64,000 bases of DNA from Paenibacillus sp. PL91 (GTDB lineage: Bacteria > Bacillota > Bacilli > Paenibacillales > Paenibacillaceae), in contig NZ_JABBYG020000001.1 of the NCBI RefSeq assembly GCF_012935325.2, forward strand, positions 124,001-188,000, read 5' to 3'. Positions 42,956 through 51,567 of this stretch are shown here, in pieces. The notes beneath the pieces were generated by a model. It had not been told where the DNA came from, did no database searches, and saw only the letters and a list, made by a program, of their open reading frames with translations. The translations under genes and the position numbers were made by a program. Position 1 is the stretch's first letter. Each line of letters begins with the position of its first letter.

Positions 42956-43753
42956 ATGAGCCTGCAATATGATTTAATTGCATTGGATGTAGACGGCACG
43001 CTGCTGACGGACGACCATGTGCTGACAGCGTCTATTCGCGAGACTGTACAAGAGGCTGCGACCCGAGGGGCTCAAATCGTGTTATGCACGGGGCGAGGGC
43101 CTTCCGGAGCGCTTCCCGTGATGGCGGAGCTAGGACTAGGCGGAACGATCATTACCCATAATGGAGCGGTTACGATTAATTCCGAGGACCGTTCGGTTGT
43201 GCACCAATTTGAGATGGCTTCAGACCACCTGCTAAGCTTCGTGAATTATTGCCGTGAGCAAGCGATCCATTTTGATTTGAACACAGCCTTCGAGATGATG
43301 GTCGAGAGCATGACGCCAGAAGTAGAAGCGATGTATGGCAAGTTTGAAGCAAAACCTTCCATTCAGGATTTCCGTATGGGCTTACCGAGCGGGCTTGTGA
43401 AATTTACGGTATTCGGCAGCAAAGATAAGATGGATGTGGTGCAGGCAGAATGGGCCGGCTGGCCGAAGCACCTCCATTCGATACGCAGCGGAGATTATTT
43501 CATAGACGTTCATCACGCGGAGGCGAACAAGGGAAGAGCGCTGCAGCAGCTTGCGGAGATTCGGGGCATTGACCGTAGCCGCATTTTGGCCATAGGCAAT
43601 TATTATAATGACATTACGATGCTGCAATTTGCAGGAATGGGAATCGCGATGGGGAACTCCCCGGAGGATGTCAAGCTGGCGGCTAACGCGGTCGCTCGCT
43701 CAAATGCAGAAGATGGCGTTGCGAGAGCGCTGCGCGAATACGCTTGGAGCTAA
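42956..43753 (+). CDS. Cof-type HAD-IIB phosphatase
   Basis: A 265-residue HAD hydrolase. Motif I LDVDGTLL (Asp nucleophile), motif III region VHHAEANKGRALQQL and motif IV AIGNYYNDITML. The cap is of the C2B type. These enzymes hydrolyse sugar phosphates or flavin phosphates; the substrate is not set by sequence. GGAGTGGGAG is the ribosome site before ATG 42956. The terminator 40 nt beyond the stop ends this transcript. Confidence 0.9.
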   Translation: MSLQYDLIALDVDGTLLTDDHVLTASIRETVQEAATRGAQIVLCTGRGPSGALPVMAELGLGGTIITHNGAVTINSEDRSVVHQFEMASDHLLSFVNYCREQAIHFDLNTAFEMMVESMTPEVEAMYGKFEAKPSIQDFRMGLPSGLVKFTVFGSKDKMDVVQAEWAGWPKHLHSIRSGDYFIDVHHAEANKGRALQQLAEIRGIDRSRILAIGNYYNDITMLQFAGMGIAMGNSPEDVKLAANAVARSNAEDGVARALREYAWS

Positions 43754-43790
43754 GAGAAAAACAACGCTTCGTTGCGCAATATAAAGTAAA

Positions 43791-43824
43791 CGAGCCCTTG
43801 GATCGCTTCCAGGGCTTGTTTTGC
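43791..43824 (+). terminator. Terminator of the HAD gene
   Basis: Stem GAGCCCTTGG / CCAGGGCTTG with an 8-nt loop and TTTTGCG tail. Confidence 0.7.
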
Positions 43825-43882
43825 GTATCGGGAATCAAAGGAGTTGCAGCAGCAGCCACAAACCATCGCGGAGTTTAAAGTA

Positions 43883-44070
43883 AATAACTGGAAAACATCC
43901 CTCTAATTGTTCGGTGTAGAGGTGAATAACCCTTTTAGATGGAAAATCTCCCTTTAAATGTGCACAATCACTCCAAATCAGGTGAAAAACAGAAAATTAT
44001 CGGGAGAAATTCCTTCTATTCCTGATTTTCGCCAAACTTTTATTGAATCAACAGGAGCTTTTCCGTTTAA
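43883..44070 (-). repeat. Dispersed intergenic repeat, copy 2 (188 bp, inverted relative to copy 1)
   Basis: Its reverse complement runs co-linear with 8165-8352 (same 188-bp length). Shared anchors are AAAAGCTCCTGTT, ATTCAA, GCGAAAA, TAGAAGGA, TCCCGATAATTTT, ATTTTCCATCTAAA and TTTTCCAGTTATT. It is in a gene-free gap. Confidence 0.75.
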
Positions 44071-44117
44071 ACTTTTGAACGTTTTTGGTGTGTGAAGCTG
44101 TAATGCTATTATGCCGG

Positions 44118-44155
44118 AAAAAGAAAACAAGCCTTAGAATCGCTTCTAAGGCTTA
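44118..44155 (-). terminator. Terminator of the YjcZ-family gene
   Basis: Stem AAGCCTTAGAA / TTCTAAGGCTT (11 bp), with T-rich tail when read on the minus strand. Confidence 0.78.
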
Positions 44156-44280
44156 TTAGCATATGGGAGACCCATACCTATCGGGATCCCCTTAAAAGTT
44201 GCGATGTTTAATATGTCATCCCTCATTACCCGAGTCCAATACTCGGTTTTATCACTATGGTTGGATGTCGGATGGGTAAT

Positions 44281-44373
44281 TTAGAAAATGACTGATCGAG
44301 AAATGATTACCAGAAGAATGAACAATACCAAAATTACGCCTAACGACGAAAATCCTCCATATACACCGGACAT
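44281..44373 (-). CDS. YjcZ-family sporulation peptide, 30 residues
   Basis: Below ORF cutoff. ATG 44373 is preceded by AGGGGGAATTAGC. The product MSGVYGGFSSLG then VILVLFILLVII then SRSVIF has the family layout: a Gly-rich start, one hydrophobic helix rich in I/L/V/F, and a short tail. YjcZ proteins are small membrane peptides of spore-formers, often in several copies. It has its own terminator, so a short sporulation transcript is likely. Confidence 0.8.
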   Translation of the reverse strand: MSGVYGGFSSLGVILVLFILLVIISRSVIF

Positions 44374-44639
44374 GCTAATTCCCCCTATTTAGAAAATTCC
44401 GACCCTGGGCTGCTGGCTCCTAGCTGGATATCCCGTAGTTCGGTGTATGGTATTGTATGTGAAATAAGATCACGCGATTGGACATTTGTCTCGGTTACGC
44501 AATATTTAGGCAAATGCCCCAAAGGTTCAGGCAGCGGATTGGGATGCCAGCCCCTCTTGCATTTGCCAGTTAAGGATTTATGCCTTGCGCTCATCGGTTT
44601 AAGACGATATCGTAAACTCAGGGAGGCGATGTAAATCTG

Positions 44640-45014
44640 ATGCTGGAACCGGGGAAGACTTACAATACGGCGGTGGAAGTAACGCTTGAAGTGATCGGCG
44701 GCAAGTGGAAGCAGGTCATTTTGTTCCATCTGACGTTCGGCAAGAAACGTAACGGTGAATTGATGAGCTTGATGCCTTCGGTTACTCAAAAAGTACTGAC
44801 TCAGCAACTGCGCGAGCTAGAGGAGGATGGCATCGTTACACGAATTTCATACAACCAGGTGCCGCCAAAAGTCGAGTATGAGCTGACGGAGTACGGCTGG
44901 AGCCTGAAAGAGATTCTTCATCTCTTATGCAGATGGGGAGATAGGCATGTTGAGCTTGTTTACGGCGATAAGGTCAAAATTTTGGCAGGTGCACCACGAA
45001 CGGATGAAAATTGA
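44640..45014 (+). CDS. HxlR-family transcriptional regulator
   Basis: A 124-residue winged-helix protein: TLEVIGGKWKQVILFHLTFG, RNGELMSLMPSVTQKVLTQQLREL and GIVTRISYNQVPPKVEYELT cover the HxlR pattern. The N-terminus has no conserved Cys, so a thiol-sensing YodB/HypR type is not indicated. ATG 44640 lies about 13 nt after GGGAGG. The gene is convergent with the PRISE-like reductase, which it may regulate; candidate sites lie upstream of that gene. Confidence 0.87.
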   Translation: MLEPGKTYNTAVEVTLEVIGGKWKQVILFHLTFGKKRNGELMSLMPSVTQKVLTQQLRELEEDGIVTRISYNQVPPKVEYELTEYGWSLKEILHLLCRWGDRHVELVYGDKVKILAGAPRTDEN

Positions 45015-45030
45015 TCAACGGTTAGTTAGA

Positions 45031-45064
45031 AACCGGCCACTGGATTACAGTGGCCGGTTTTTTG
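45031..45064. terminator. Bidirectional terminator between hxlR-like and reductase genes
   Basis: A 10-bp perfect stem CCGGCCACTG / CAGTGGCCGG with T6 tail. Confidence 0.9.
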
Positions 45065-45078
45065 TGTGCAGCTATCGA

Positions 45079-46149
45079 TCATGGGATGACCTTGCGTCGT
45101 CTCAAATCATCAAAGATGTTCAGAAACATCGCTTCTGTATCTATGAATTCATGGAAGCCGAAACGGCGTGCCTTCGTGCCGTCAGCAAAAAAATCGTAAT
45201 CCCAAGAAAACACAAAGTCCCCGAAACGCCAAGAGGACACGTCCTTGTAGCTGTTGCTTACCAATCCATGCTTTTCCACCATAGTCTTCCATAGCTCCTC
45301 TTTGTCTGCCATCACCACCTCCAAAGACATTTGCAGCGGAGGCGCTGTCTCAAGACCGAAGTTGAAAGCAATCTTAGGCCAAAGCTCATTCCATCGGAAA
45401 AGATCTCCATTCGTGATGTTGAACGCTTGATTAGCGCAGCGCTCATCTGTCGCTGCCCAGACAGTGGCTCTGGACAGCAATCCAGCGTCAGTCATCTCAA
45501 GCAGGCTGTTGTAGGCGCCTGGCTTGCCGGGAAAACGGAGCGGCAGCCCCAGCTCCTTCGATATGGAGGCATAAATAGCGATAACCATCGCAAGGTTCAT
45601 GGGATTGCCCAAAGCAAATCCGCATACGACAGAAGGTCGGAGCGCAGTCCAGGTCCAGTTGCTACCCCGCTGACGCTGTTCGAGGAACTGCTGCTGGTCG
45701 ACATTAAATTCAGGAGGCATATGATAGGCATCCGTTTCACGGGCTGGTGTCTTGAAGGGGCCTAGATGGGCACCGTACACTTTGTAGCCCTGCATGAGAC
45801 TGATATGCTGCAGCTTAGGAGCGTTCGGTTCGATCGCATTGACGACATTGACAAGCATCGCTAAATTTGGAGGAACCAGTTCGGCCCAAGTTGGACGATC
45901 TTGATAGGCAGCGTAGAAAATATGGGTAACTTGCGATAGAATGCCTAGCTTCTCGCGTGTATCGCCTTCATTTAGCAGATCGACGGCTATATATCGGGCT
46001 CGGCCGCTGGAATCCCCACCTCGGCGTGACACGCCGATAATATCCCAATCGGGGAGCTGCTCTAAATATTCGATCAGATTTCCTCCAATAACGCCATTGG
46101 CTCCAATGACAAGTGCCGTTTTACGTGGTGCTGCTTCCTTAGTATCCAT
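45079..46149 (-). CDS. PRISE-like SDR reductase (progesterone 5-beta-reductase/iridoid synthase type)
   Basis: A 356-residue extended SDR. NAD(P) motif GANGVIGGN (residues ~18-26), VSRRGG after beta2 which favours NADPH, THIFYAAYQDRPTW, and RPSVVCGFALGNPMN followed by a segment with SLLEMTDA are the PRISE pattern. This class reduces enones or activated double bonds. Bacterial relatives are seldom characterised. ATG 46149 follows TTAGGAGAGATGTTCTT. It faces an HxlR regulator, often a sensor of quinones or aldehydes, so an electrophile-detoxifying role is plausible. Confidence 0.82.
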   Translation of the reverse strand: MDTKEAAPRKTALVIGANGVIGGNLIEYLEQLPDWDIIGVSRRGGDSSGRARYIAVDLLNEGDTREKLGILSQVTHIFYAAYQDRPTWAELVPPNLAMLVNVVNAIEPNAPKLQHISLMQGYKVYGAHLGPFKTPARETDAYHMPPEFNVDQQQFLEQRQRGSNWTWTALRPSVVCGFALGNPMNLAMVIAIYASISKELGLPLRFPGKPGAYNSLLEMTDAGLLSRATVWAATDERCANQAFNITNGDLFRWNELWPKIAFNFGLETAPPLQMSLEVVMADKEELWKTMVEKHGLVSNSYKDVSSWRFGDFVFSWDYDFFADGTKARRFGFHEFIDTEAMFLNIFDDLRRRKVIP

Positions 46150-46216
46150 AAGAACATCTCTCCTAATTTGTAGTAGTCACAACATCATTGTGCATCCTGG
46201 AGAGATGAATAAAAAG

Positions 46217-46252
46217 TACGCACTTTAGAGTGATATAGTTACTTGAAAGTAA
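46217..46252. promoter_or_regulatory. Candidate operator region upstream of the PRISE-like reductase
   Basis: TTACTT-GA-AAGTAA (46239-46252) is a 14-bp palindrome, and AAAGT-GCGT-ACTTT lies next to it on the minus strand (46213-46226). The sites lie 65-105 nt upstream of the reductase start. HxlR-family operators often contain AGT/ACT-type arms, but assignment is inference. Confidence 0.4.
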
Positions 46253-46412
46253 TATAGGACGTCTTATGCTGGCATAAGCACAGGCAATTCCATTAGGCCA
46301 AACATAACCATATATGGGAGAACTGCATGGATCGTGCTTCAAGTTCCAAGCTTTGAAAACGGCCGAATAACTGGGAAAAATACGATACGCACTTTAAACA
46401 AGGAGGATACCT

Positions 46413-48734
46413 TTGCAGACAGAGGAAGAAACGAATCAGAGTGTTTTGGAAGCTTATGGGAAGCTTCCTCTTGTATTTATTCCAAATGTCGGTCAAGAGG
46501 ATCAACGTATTTCGTATTGCGCGCAAGGAAAAAACTTTCGGTTCGCCTTTACAACAGATCAAGTAAGGATGAGCTTTTTTGAAGTCGGGCCTTTAGCATC
46601 AGCTCCTCGGAATACGGGAATCATCCAAGGGAATTTGCCGGAACAAGCAGCGCAAGGAAAAGAATCTCGAATAAAGGGAATCAACTTAATTTGGAGGTTT
46701 TTAAATGCTCATTCAGACATGAGCGTGGAAGGCGCTGCACAAGAAACCGGAAAGATCAATTACTTGCGAGGCGGCGATCCGCAAAATCATTATACGAATC
46801 TTCCCATTTACCGAGAAGTTGCATATCGGCAGGTATGGCCTGGCATTGATGTTGTGTTTCAAGGAAAACAGGGGATGTTCAAATATGATGTATTATTGCA
46901 GCCAGGCGGTCTTGTGGATGATATCCGGATCGGGTTTGAAGGTGCAGACGGCATCCGGGTGGATGATATCGGGAACCTGTTAATCGATACCCCATTCGGA
47001 ACATTGACGGATGTCAGTCCGGTAGCGTATCAAGAAATAGATGACAAACGATTATCGATTGACTGCCGATTCGTCATTCGATCGGAAGCAGATGGAAGCC
47101 AGAACATCGGCTTTGAGATGCTGGAGGAGGTCGATCATCATTATCCTTTGGTGATTGATCCGATACTTCTTTATTCCACTTATTTAGGCGGGAGCGCGTT
47201 TGATTCTGGCAACGGCATCGCGGTTGATGCATCCGGTAACGCTTACGTGACAGGGTTCACGCAATCGAGCGATTTCCCAACCACTCCCGGCGCCTTCGAC
47301 ATCTCCTTGACCGGCAGTCAGGACGCTTTTGTTACGAAACTTAACGCAGACGGCACCGCACTCGTCTACTCCACGTATCTGGGGGGAAGCGATACGGACA
47401 CTGGGGATGCCATCGCGGTAGACGCTTTCGGAAATGCTTATGTAACAGGTTCGACGCAATCCAGCGATTTTCCCACTACTCTTGGTGCTTATGATACTAC
47501 TTTGGGCGGCGTTGTAGACGCTTTTGTGACAAAATTAAACGCGACCGGAACGGCACTGCTATACTCTACCTACCTTGGGGGAAGCGGGCTTGACCGGGGC
47601 GGAGGCATCACGGTGGATGCATCCGGAAATGCATATGTAACAGGCTTCACCCAATCCAATGATTTCCCAACCACTCCCGGTGCCTTTCAAACCATCATGA
47701 ACGGTACCGGAGATGCTTTTGTGACGAAATTGAACGCGGCCGGTACTGCGCTCGTCTTCTCCACCTTTCTCGGTGGAGGGGGTAGTGATACCGGCAATGC
47801 CATCGCAGTTGATGGAGCCGGCAATGTGTATGTGGCCGGTGATACCGGCTCCGCCGATTTCCCCACCACCTTAGGCGCCTATGATACGACCTTCAATGGC
47901 ATTTCCGATGTTTTTATAACTAAAATGAATGCTGCCGGTACTGCGCTCATTTATTCCACTTACATTGGGGGAAGTATCGCTGATCAATCAAGCGGCATCG
48001 CAATCGATGCTTCTGGCAACGCTTATGTAACAGGCTTCACGCAATCCAGTGATTACCCTACCACTCCTGGGGCTTTTGATACCGTCTTCAATGCTTCAGG
48101 AAGCTTTGATGGTTTTGTAACGAAGTTAAATCCGACTGGAACGGCACTTGTCTACTCTACCTTCCTCGGAGGCGAAAATGATGATTTTGGTGTCGGCATC
48201 GCGGTAGATGCATTCGGCAATGCATTCGTTACGGGCCGAACGGACTCTACCGATTTTCCCACCACTCCCGGCGCATTCGATACCTCCTTAAACGGCATTC
48301 AGGATGCTTTTATAACCCGTTTTAGCTTGACTGGCTCCAACGTGCTTTTTTCCTCTTACTTAGGAGGAGGGGGCATTGATGTCGCGCTCGGAATTGCGCT
48401 AGACCCTTTCGCCAATGCGTATGTGACAGGTCAAACCACTTCTAGTGACTTTCCTACTACCCCCGGAGCGTTTGATACGTCTATAGGTGGCGTGTTTCAG
48501 GATGCGTTTGTTGCAAAAATAGGAGAAGTTGTCATACTGGGCCCGCCGGGTCCACAAGGCCCTGCGGGGCCGGCAGCGCCTCGCATCCGGAAAAAGAGGA
48601 AAAAACGTATCAAAAAGAAACGCTGTATCCGAAATAAGCGTAAGCAATGTCTTCGGAAAAAGAAGAAAATCTGTGTGAAGAAAAAACGAAACAGTAGGAA
48701 GAAGCTTAGTGTTATCAATTTAATTAATTTGTAG
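46413..48734 (+). CDS. SBBP-repeat beta-propeller protein with collagen-like stub and basic Cys tail
   Basis: A 773-residue protein. Residues ~1-245 are an N-terminal domain typical of SBBP proteins (ending HYPLVIDP). Seven repeats of 63-67 residues (nt ~47166-48527) each read [L/I]xYSTYLGG.. D..GNAYVTG.T.SSDFPTT.GAFDT....DAFVTKL, consistent with a seven-bladed propeller. It ends with a collagen-like GPPGPQGPAGPAAP and a ~50-residue Lys/Arg-rich tail with cysteines every eight residues. No signal peptide is present. TTG start at 46413 with AGGAGG 6 nt upstream. Function is unknown; a spore-surface role is inferred below. Confidence 0.85.
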   Translation: MQTEEETNQSVLEAYGKLPLVFIPNVGQEDQRISYCAQGKNFRFAFTTDQVRMSFFEVGPLASAPRNTGIIQGNLPEQAAQGKESRIKGINLIWRFLNAHSDMSVEGAAQETGKINYLRGGDPQNHYTNLPIYREVAYRQVWPGIDVVFQGKQGMFKYDVLLQPGGLVDDIRIGFEGADGIRVDDIGNLLIDTPFGTLTDVSPVAYQEIDDKRLSIDCRFVIRSEADGSQNIGFEMLEEVDHHYPLVIDPILLYSTYLGGSAFDSGNGIAVDASGNAYVTGFTQSSDFPTTPGAFDISLTGSQDAFVTKLNADGTALVYSTYLGGSDTDTGDAIAVDAFGNAYVTGSTQSSDFPTTLGAYDTTLGGVVDAFVTKLNATGTALLYSTYLGGSGLDRGGGITVDASGNAYVTGFTQSNDFPTTPGAFQTIMNGTGDAFVTKLNAAGTALVFSTFLGGGGSDTGNAIAVDGAGNVYVAGDTGSADFPTTLGAYDTTFNGISDVFITKMNAAGTALIYSTYIGGSIADQSSGIAIDASGNAYVTGFTQSSDYPTTPGAFDTVFNASGSFDGFVTKLNPTGTALVYSTFLGGENDDFGVGIAVDAFGNAFVTGRTDSTDFPTTPGAFDTSLNGIQDAFITRFSLTGSNVLFSSYLGGGGIDVALGIALDPFANAYVTGQTTSSDFPTTPGAFDTSIGGVFQDAFVAKIGEVVILGPPGPQGPAGPAAPRIRKKRKKRIKKKRCIRNKRKQCLRKKKKICVKKKRNSRKKLSVINLINL
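47166..48527 (+). repeat. Seven tandem SBBP coding repeats of about 195 bp
   Basis: Each unit encodes one propeller blade. Repeat 5 is two residues longer than its neighbours. Repeat 4 diverges most (GDTGSADFPTT, ITKM), suggesting old duplication rather than recent expansion. Confidence 0.8.
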
Positions 48735-48793
48735 TTCAAGTTCATTACTTGTTGCTTTAAGGAGCTGTATTAACACTCACTTGCTTGCATAGC

Positions 48794-48824
48794 AAAAAAA
48801 AGTCCCTTTTGGGGCTTTTTTTTT
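48794..48824 (+). terminator. Terminator of the SBBP gene
   Basis: Stem AAAAAAAGTCCC / GGGGCTTTTTTT with a 4-nt T loop and a following T-run. Confidence 0.82.
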
Positions 48825-48939
48825 AATTATTAAAGATAAGTAGAATACAATTTTAACTATGTTATCCCAAATGACATTCATTGGTTGTGATACTATTGTT
48901 TTATTCAAATGGCAATTGATTTTAGAAAGGAGAAGGAAT

Positions 48940-49557
48940 ATGAATGCACGCTCGTCTTCTGAACTAAACAACACGTTCACAATGGAGTGTGAAGATATTT
49001 TTTTGAGGGAATATAGAATCGAGGATTTGGATGAACTTTACGCGCTTACTCAGCAATCGGAAATTTATCAATTTTTGCCGGGTTGGAATGTGCCGAAGGA
49101 GCAAAGGCTAGATTGGTTAATAAACTACGAAACGATTGAAAACAAACAGTTTTTACAAGCTGTAGCGGAGGGCGGAAATATTGGACAACTCCGTTTGCGA
49201 TTAGGCATTATTTCGAAGATGACAGGCGAGTTTATCGGTTGGTGCTGCACGGGAATAAAAGAAGAATTGCCGCCTCCGAATAGAGAGATCATGTTTGCCA
49301 TATCCAAGAATCATAGAAATAAGGGGTATACGACCCAAGCGGCACAAGGCATAATTAAGTATTTGTTTGAGAAAACAAATGTAGAGGAGCTTATCGCGAT
49401 AGCTTTGATCCGCAACACGCCCTCGAACAAAGTCATCCAAAAATGCGGGTTTGAATTTATAGATATGATTGAGATTGAAGAGGAGAAATATAATTATTAC
49501 AAGCTTTATAAAAATATGCCTATTACTAAGCAGCTAGGGGAAGACGCTTGTAGTTAA
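48940..49557 (+). CDS. GNAT family N-acetyltransferase (RimJ-like)
   Basis: A 205-residue acetyltransferase. LREYRIEDLDELYALTQQSE starts the fold; the acetyl-CoA site is SKNHRNKGYTTQAAQGIIKYL (Q/R-x-x-G-x-G/T type), with the late NTPSNKVIQKCGFEF motif. It is of the type acting on ribosomal or small-molecule amines. ATG 48940 is chosen over the earlier open frame because AAAGGAGAAGG lies 6 nt upstream. Its end overlaps by 4 nt the end of the convergent GNAT gene. Confidence 0.85.
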   Translation: MNARSSSELNNTFTMECEDIFLREYRIEDLDELYALTQQSEIYQFLPGWNVPKEQRLDWLINYETIENKQFLQAVAEGGNIGQLRLRLGIISKMTGEFIGWCCTGIKEELPPPNREIMFAISKNHRNKGYTTQAAQGIIKYLFEKTNVEELIAIALIRNTPSNKVIQKCGFEFIDMIEIEEEKYNYYKLYKNMPITKQLGEDACS

Positions 49558-49979
49558 AGCGTCTTCTGAAAATGATACCCTGTAATATCCATTGTTCGAT
49601 TGAGATAAAATCGGTGAGCGACATGTCGCTGAACGCCTGAATCCAAGTGCAGCTGCTCGCAATTATTGTTTTTTGCCTCTAGCTCCAACCAATCAATTAA
49701 CAGCTTAGCATAACCATTTGAACGGCTGTTATTGTCGGTTATTAGGTCGTCAACATATAAGTATTTGCCCCATGCCAGCGATTCGGTTATTTTATAACCC
49801 GCAGCGGATTTTATTTGGCCTTCTTCAACAATAGCAACCAGATTGTAGCCGTAAAGGTCTTGAAGGTTTTTAATTTTTGCAGCATATTCATCTTCTTGAA
49901 GATGTGGGCGTAATTGTTTGATCAAGGAAAAGGTTTCCGCGATGTCTGAATCGGACGTCATCTTTTTTATAAATGCCAT
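49554..49979 (-). CDS. GNAT family N-acetyltransferase
   Basis: A 141-residue acetyltransferase with VDDLITDNNSRSNGYAKLLIDWLE as acetyl-CoA site and a C-terminal beta strand (LDSGVQRHVAHRFYLNRT). The substrate is unknown. ATG 49979 has GGGGGAATTTC upstream as ribosome site. Convergent with the previous gene. Confidence 0.82.
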   Translation of the reverse strand: MAFIKKMTSDSDIAETFSLIKQLRPHLQEDEYAAKIKNLQDLYGYNLVAIVEEGQIKSAAGYKITESLAWGKYLYVDDLITDNNSRSNGYAKLLIDWLELEAKNNNCEQLHLDSGVQRHVAHRFYLNRTMDITGYHFQKTL

Positions 49980-50138
49980 TGAAATTCCCCCTAGACTGAT
50001 TTAATAATGTTTCAATTATATATTAAAAGCAGGCTGAGATCTCACATTAGAATTTTTTTATGGTTTAATGGTAACGTATAGGCATTACATCCATCAGGTT
50101 GGAATCAACCCGAATAAGTTAGGAGAGCTGCTGATATT

Positions 50139-50873
50139 ATGAGACAGAACAAATATGATGATGCTGGATTTTTTGAAAATTACAGCCAGATGCCCCGTTC
50201 GATTGGCGGATTGAGCGCTGCTGGTGAATGGAATGCCCTGCGTGCGATGCTTCCTGAACTTCAAGGCAAAAAAGTGCTTGATCTTGGCTGCGGATTTGGC
50301 TGGCATTGCAGATATGCCCGTGAACAGCAGGCTCATTCTGTAGTAGGGGTAGACCTCTCGGAAAATATGCTTGAGCGCGCCAGAGAATTGACCGATGATC
50401 CACAAATCAGCTATCGCCGTTTCGCAATCGAAGATATCGATTTTAACGCAGATGAATTCGACGTAGTCATAAGCTCGCTTGCGCTTCATTATGTCGAAGA
50501 CTTCGCACTCATCTGTCGGAAAATCCATCACTGCCTTGTTCGCGGCGGCACTTTGGTACTCTCCGTTGAGCACCCGGTATTCACTGCGCTCGCCGCACAA
50601 GATTGGCATTACGGCCCGCAAGGCGAGAGATTGCATTGGCCCGTCGATGACTACCACTTTGAAGGCTTGCGGCAAGCAAGGTTTTTGGAAAATGACGTCG
50701 TCAAATACCATCGTACCGTCGCTACCCATCTGAATGCGCTGATTGAATCGGGCTTCATGATTACGAAACTGTCCGAGCCAAAACCGTCGGAAGAAATGGC
50801 TGGCAACAATCCCGATATGCAAGACGAATTCCGTCGTCCCATATTCCTTATGATTGCGGCGGTTAAAAACTAG
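50139..50873 (+). CDS. Class I SAM-dependent methyltransferase
   Basis: A 244-residue methyltransferase. Motif I VLDLGCGFGWHCRYARE, motif II region VGVDLSENMLERARE, then IDFNADEFDVVISSLALHYVED and RGGTLVLSVEHP. The overall pattern resembles the bacterial SmtA/UbiE-like branch. Substrate unknown. TAGGAGAGCTG lies about 8 nt before the ATG. Confidence 0.86.
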   Translation: MRQNKYDDAGFFENYSQMPRSIGGLSAAGEWNALRAMLPELQGKKVLDLGCGFGWHCRYAREQQAHSVVGVDLSENMLERARELTDDPQISYRRFAIEDIDFNADEFDVVISSLALHYVEDFALICRKIHHCLVRGGTLVLSVEHPVFTALAAQDWHYGPQGERLHWPVDDYHFEGLRQARFLENDVVKYHRTVATHLNALIESGFMITKLSEPKPSEEMAGNNPDMQDEFRRPIFLMIAAVKN

Positions 50874-50926
50874 CAAGAGCAGTCCGTTCAACTTGCAAAA
50901 TATGTGATTGGTTAGGAGCAAATCGA

Positions 50927-51457
50927 ATGCTTGATATACAAGTGTTACAAACCGATGAGGTTTTGCCCCATATGCTTGATTCCTTTGACCGTTCTCAGAA
51001 GACAACAAAGGTGTTAGTCAACGAAGAGGGAAGATTGAAAGAAAAAGAGGATGCGTTTGAGGACAATTGGACGTTGGAGAGGAAAAGAGAGATTGTCCAG
51101 CATTTTAAACGTAACATAGCCGATGGCGGCGCTGTCATTGTTGCAAAACAAGGAGCAGAATTAATTGGATTTGCTATTATCGAAGCGGAACTATTTGGAG
51201 ATGAGTCTATATATCGAGAGTTATCCTATATCCATGTTACTCGCTCAGCCCGCGGACAGAAGGTAGGCGAGCAGCTTTTTGCGAAGGCAAAACAAGTGGC
51301 TAAGGGATTAGGAGCGGATAAACTGTATATCGGTGCGCATCCAGCAGCTGAAACCCAGCATTTTTACCGCAAAATGGGATGTGTTCTAGCTGATGAGATT
51401 AATGAGAAGATATATAAACGGGAAATTCGTGATATTCAGTTAGAGGTCATGTTGTAA
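50927..51457 (+). CDS. GNAT family N-acetyltransferase
   Basis: A 176-residue acetyltransferase. RSARGQKVGEQLFAKAKQVAKG is the acetyl-CoA motif and GAHPAAETQHFYRKMGC the late motif A/B region. N-terminal part (DEVLPHMLDSFDRSQKTTKV) is typical of a subgroup seen in Paenibacillus and Bacillus. GGTTAGGAGCAAATCG is the ribosome site. It starts 53 nt after the methyltransferase gene. Confidence 0.82.
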   Translation: MLDIQVLQTDEVLPHMLDSFDRSQKTTKVLVNEEGRLKEKEDAFEDNWTLERKREIVQHFKRNIADGGAVIVAKQGAELIGFAIIEAELFGDESIYRELSYIHVTRSARGQKVGEQLFAKAKQVAKGLGADKLYIGAHPAAETQHFYRKMGCVLADEINEKIYKREIRDIQLEVML

Positions 51458-51497
51458 TCCGGCATGCACCTCCCCCCCCAAAAAATATTTCCTGTTA

Positions 51498-51526
51498 TTG
51501 ACAATACGCACTGACTTGCATACAAT
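51498..51526 (+). promoter_or_regulatory. Sigma-A promoter of the TetR gene
   Basis: TTGACA (51498-51503), 17-bp spacer, TACAAT (51521-51526). The operator begins 4 nt after the -10. Confidence 0.85.
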
Positions 51527-51529
51527 ATG

Positions 51530-51551
51530 AATGTAAGTAAGTACTTGCATT
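51530..51551. promoter_or_regulatory. TetR operator 1
   Basis: Inverted repeat AATGTAAGTA-AG-TACTTGCATT, directly after the -10, where bound repressor blocks transcription. Arms match operator 2 at 52175. Confidence 0.8.
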
Positions 51552-51567
51552 AAAGAAGGGTCGATAT

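Larger units (their letters stand above)
43754..44280. other. Intergenic region with terminators and the second copy of the repeat
   Basis: A 527-bp gap holding the HAD gene terminator (43791-43824), repeat copy 2 (43883-44070) and the YjcZ terminator (44118-44155). No supported gene otherwise. Confidence 0.6.
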
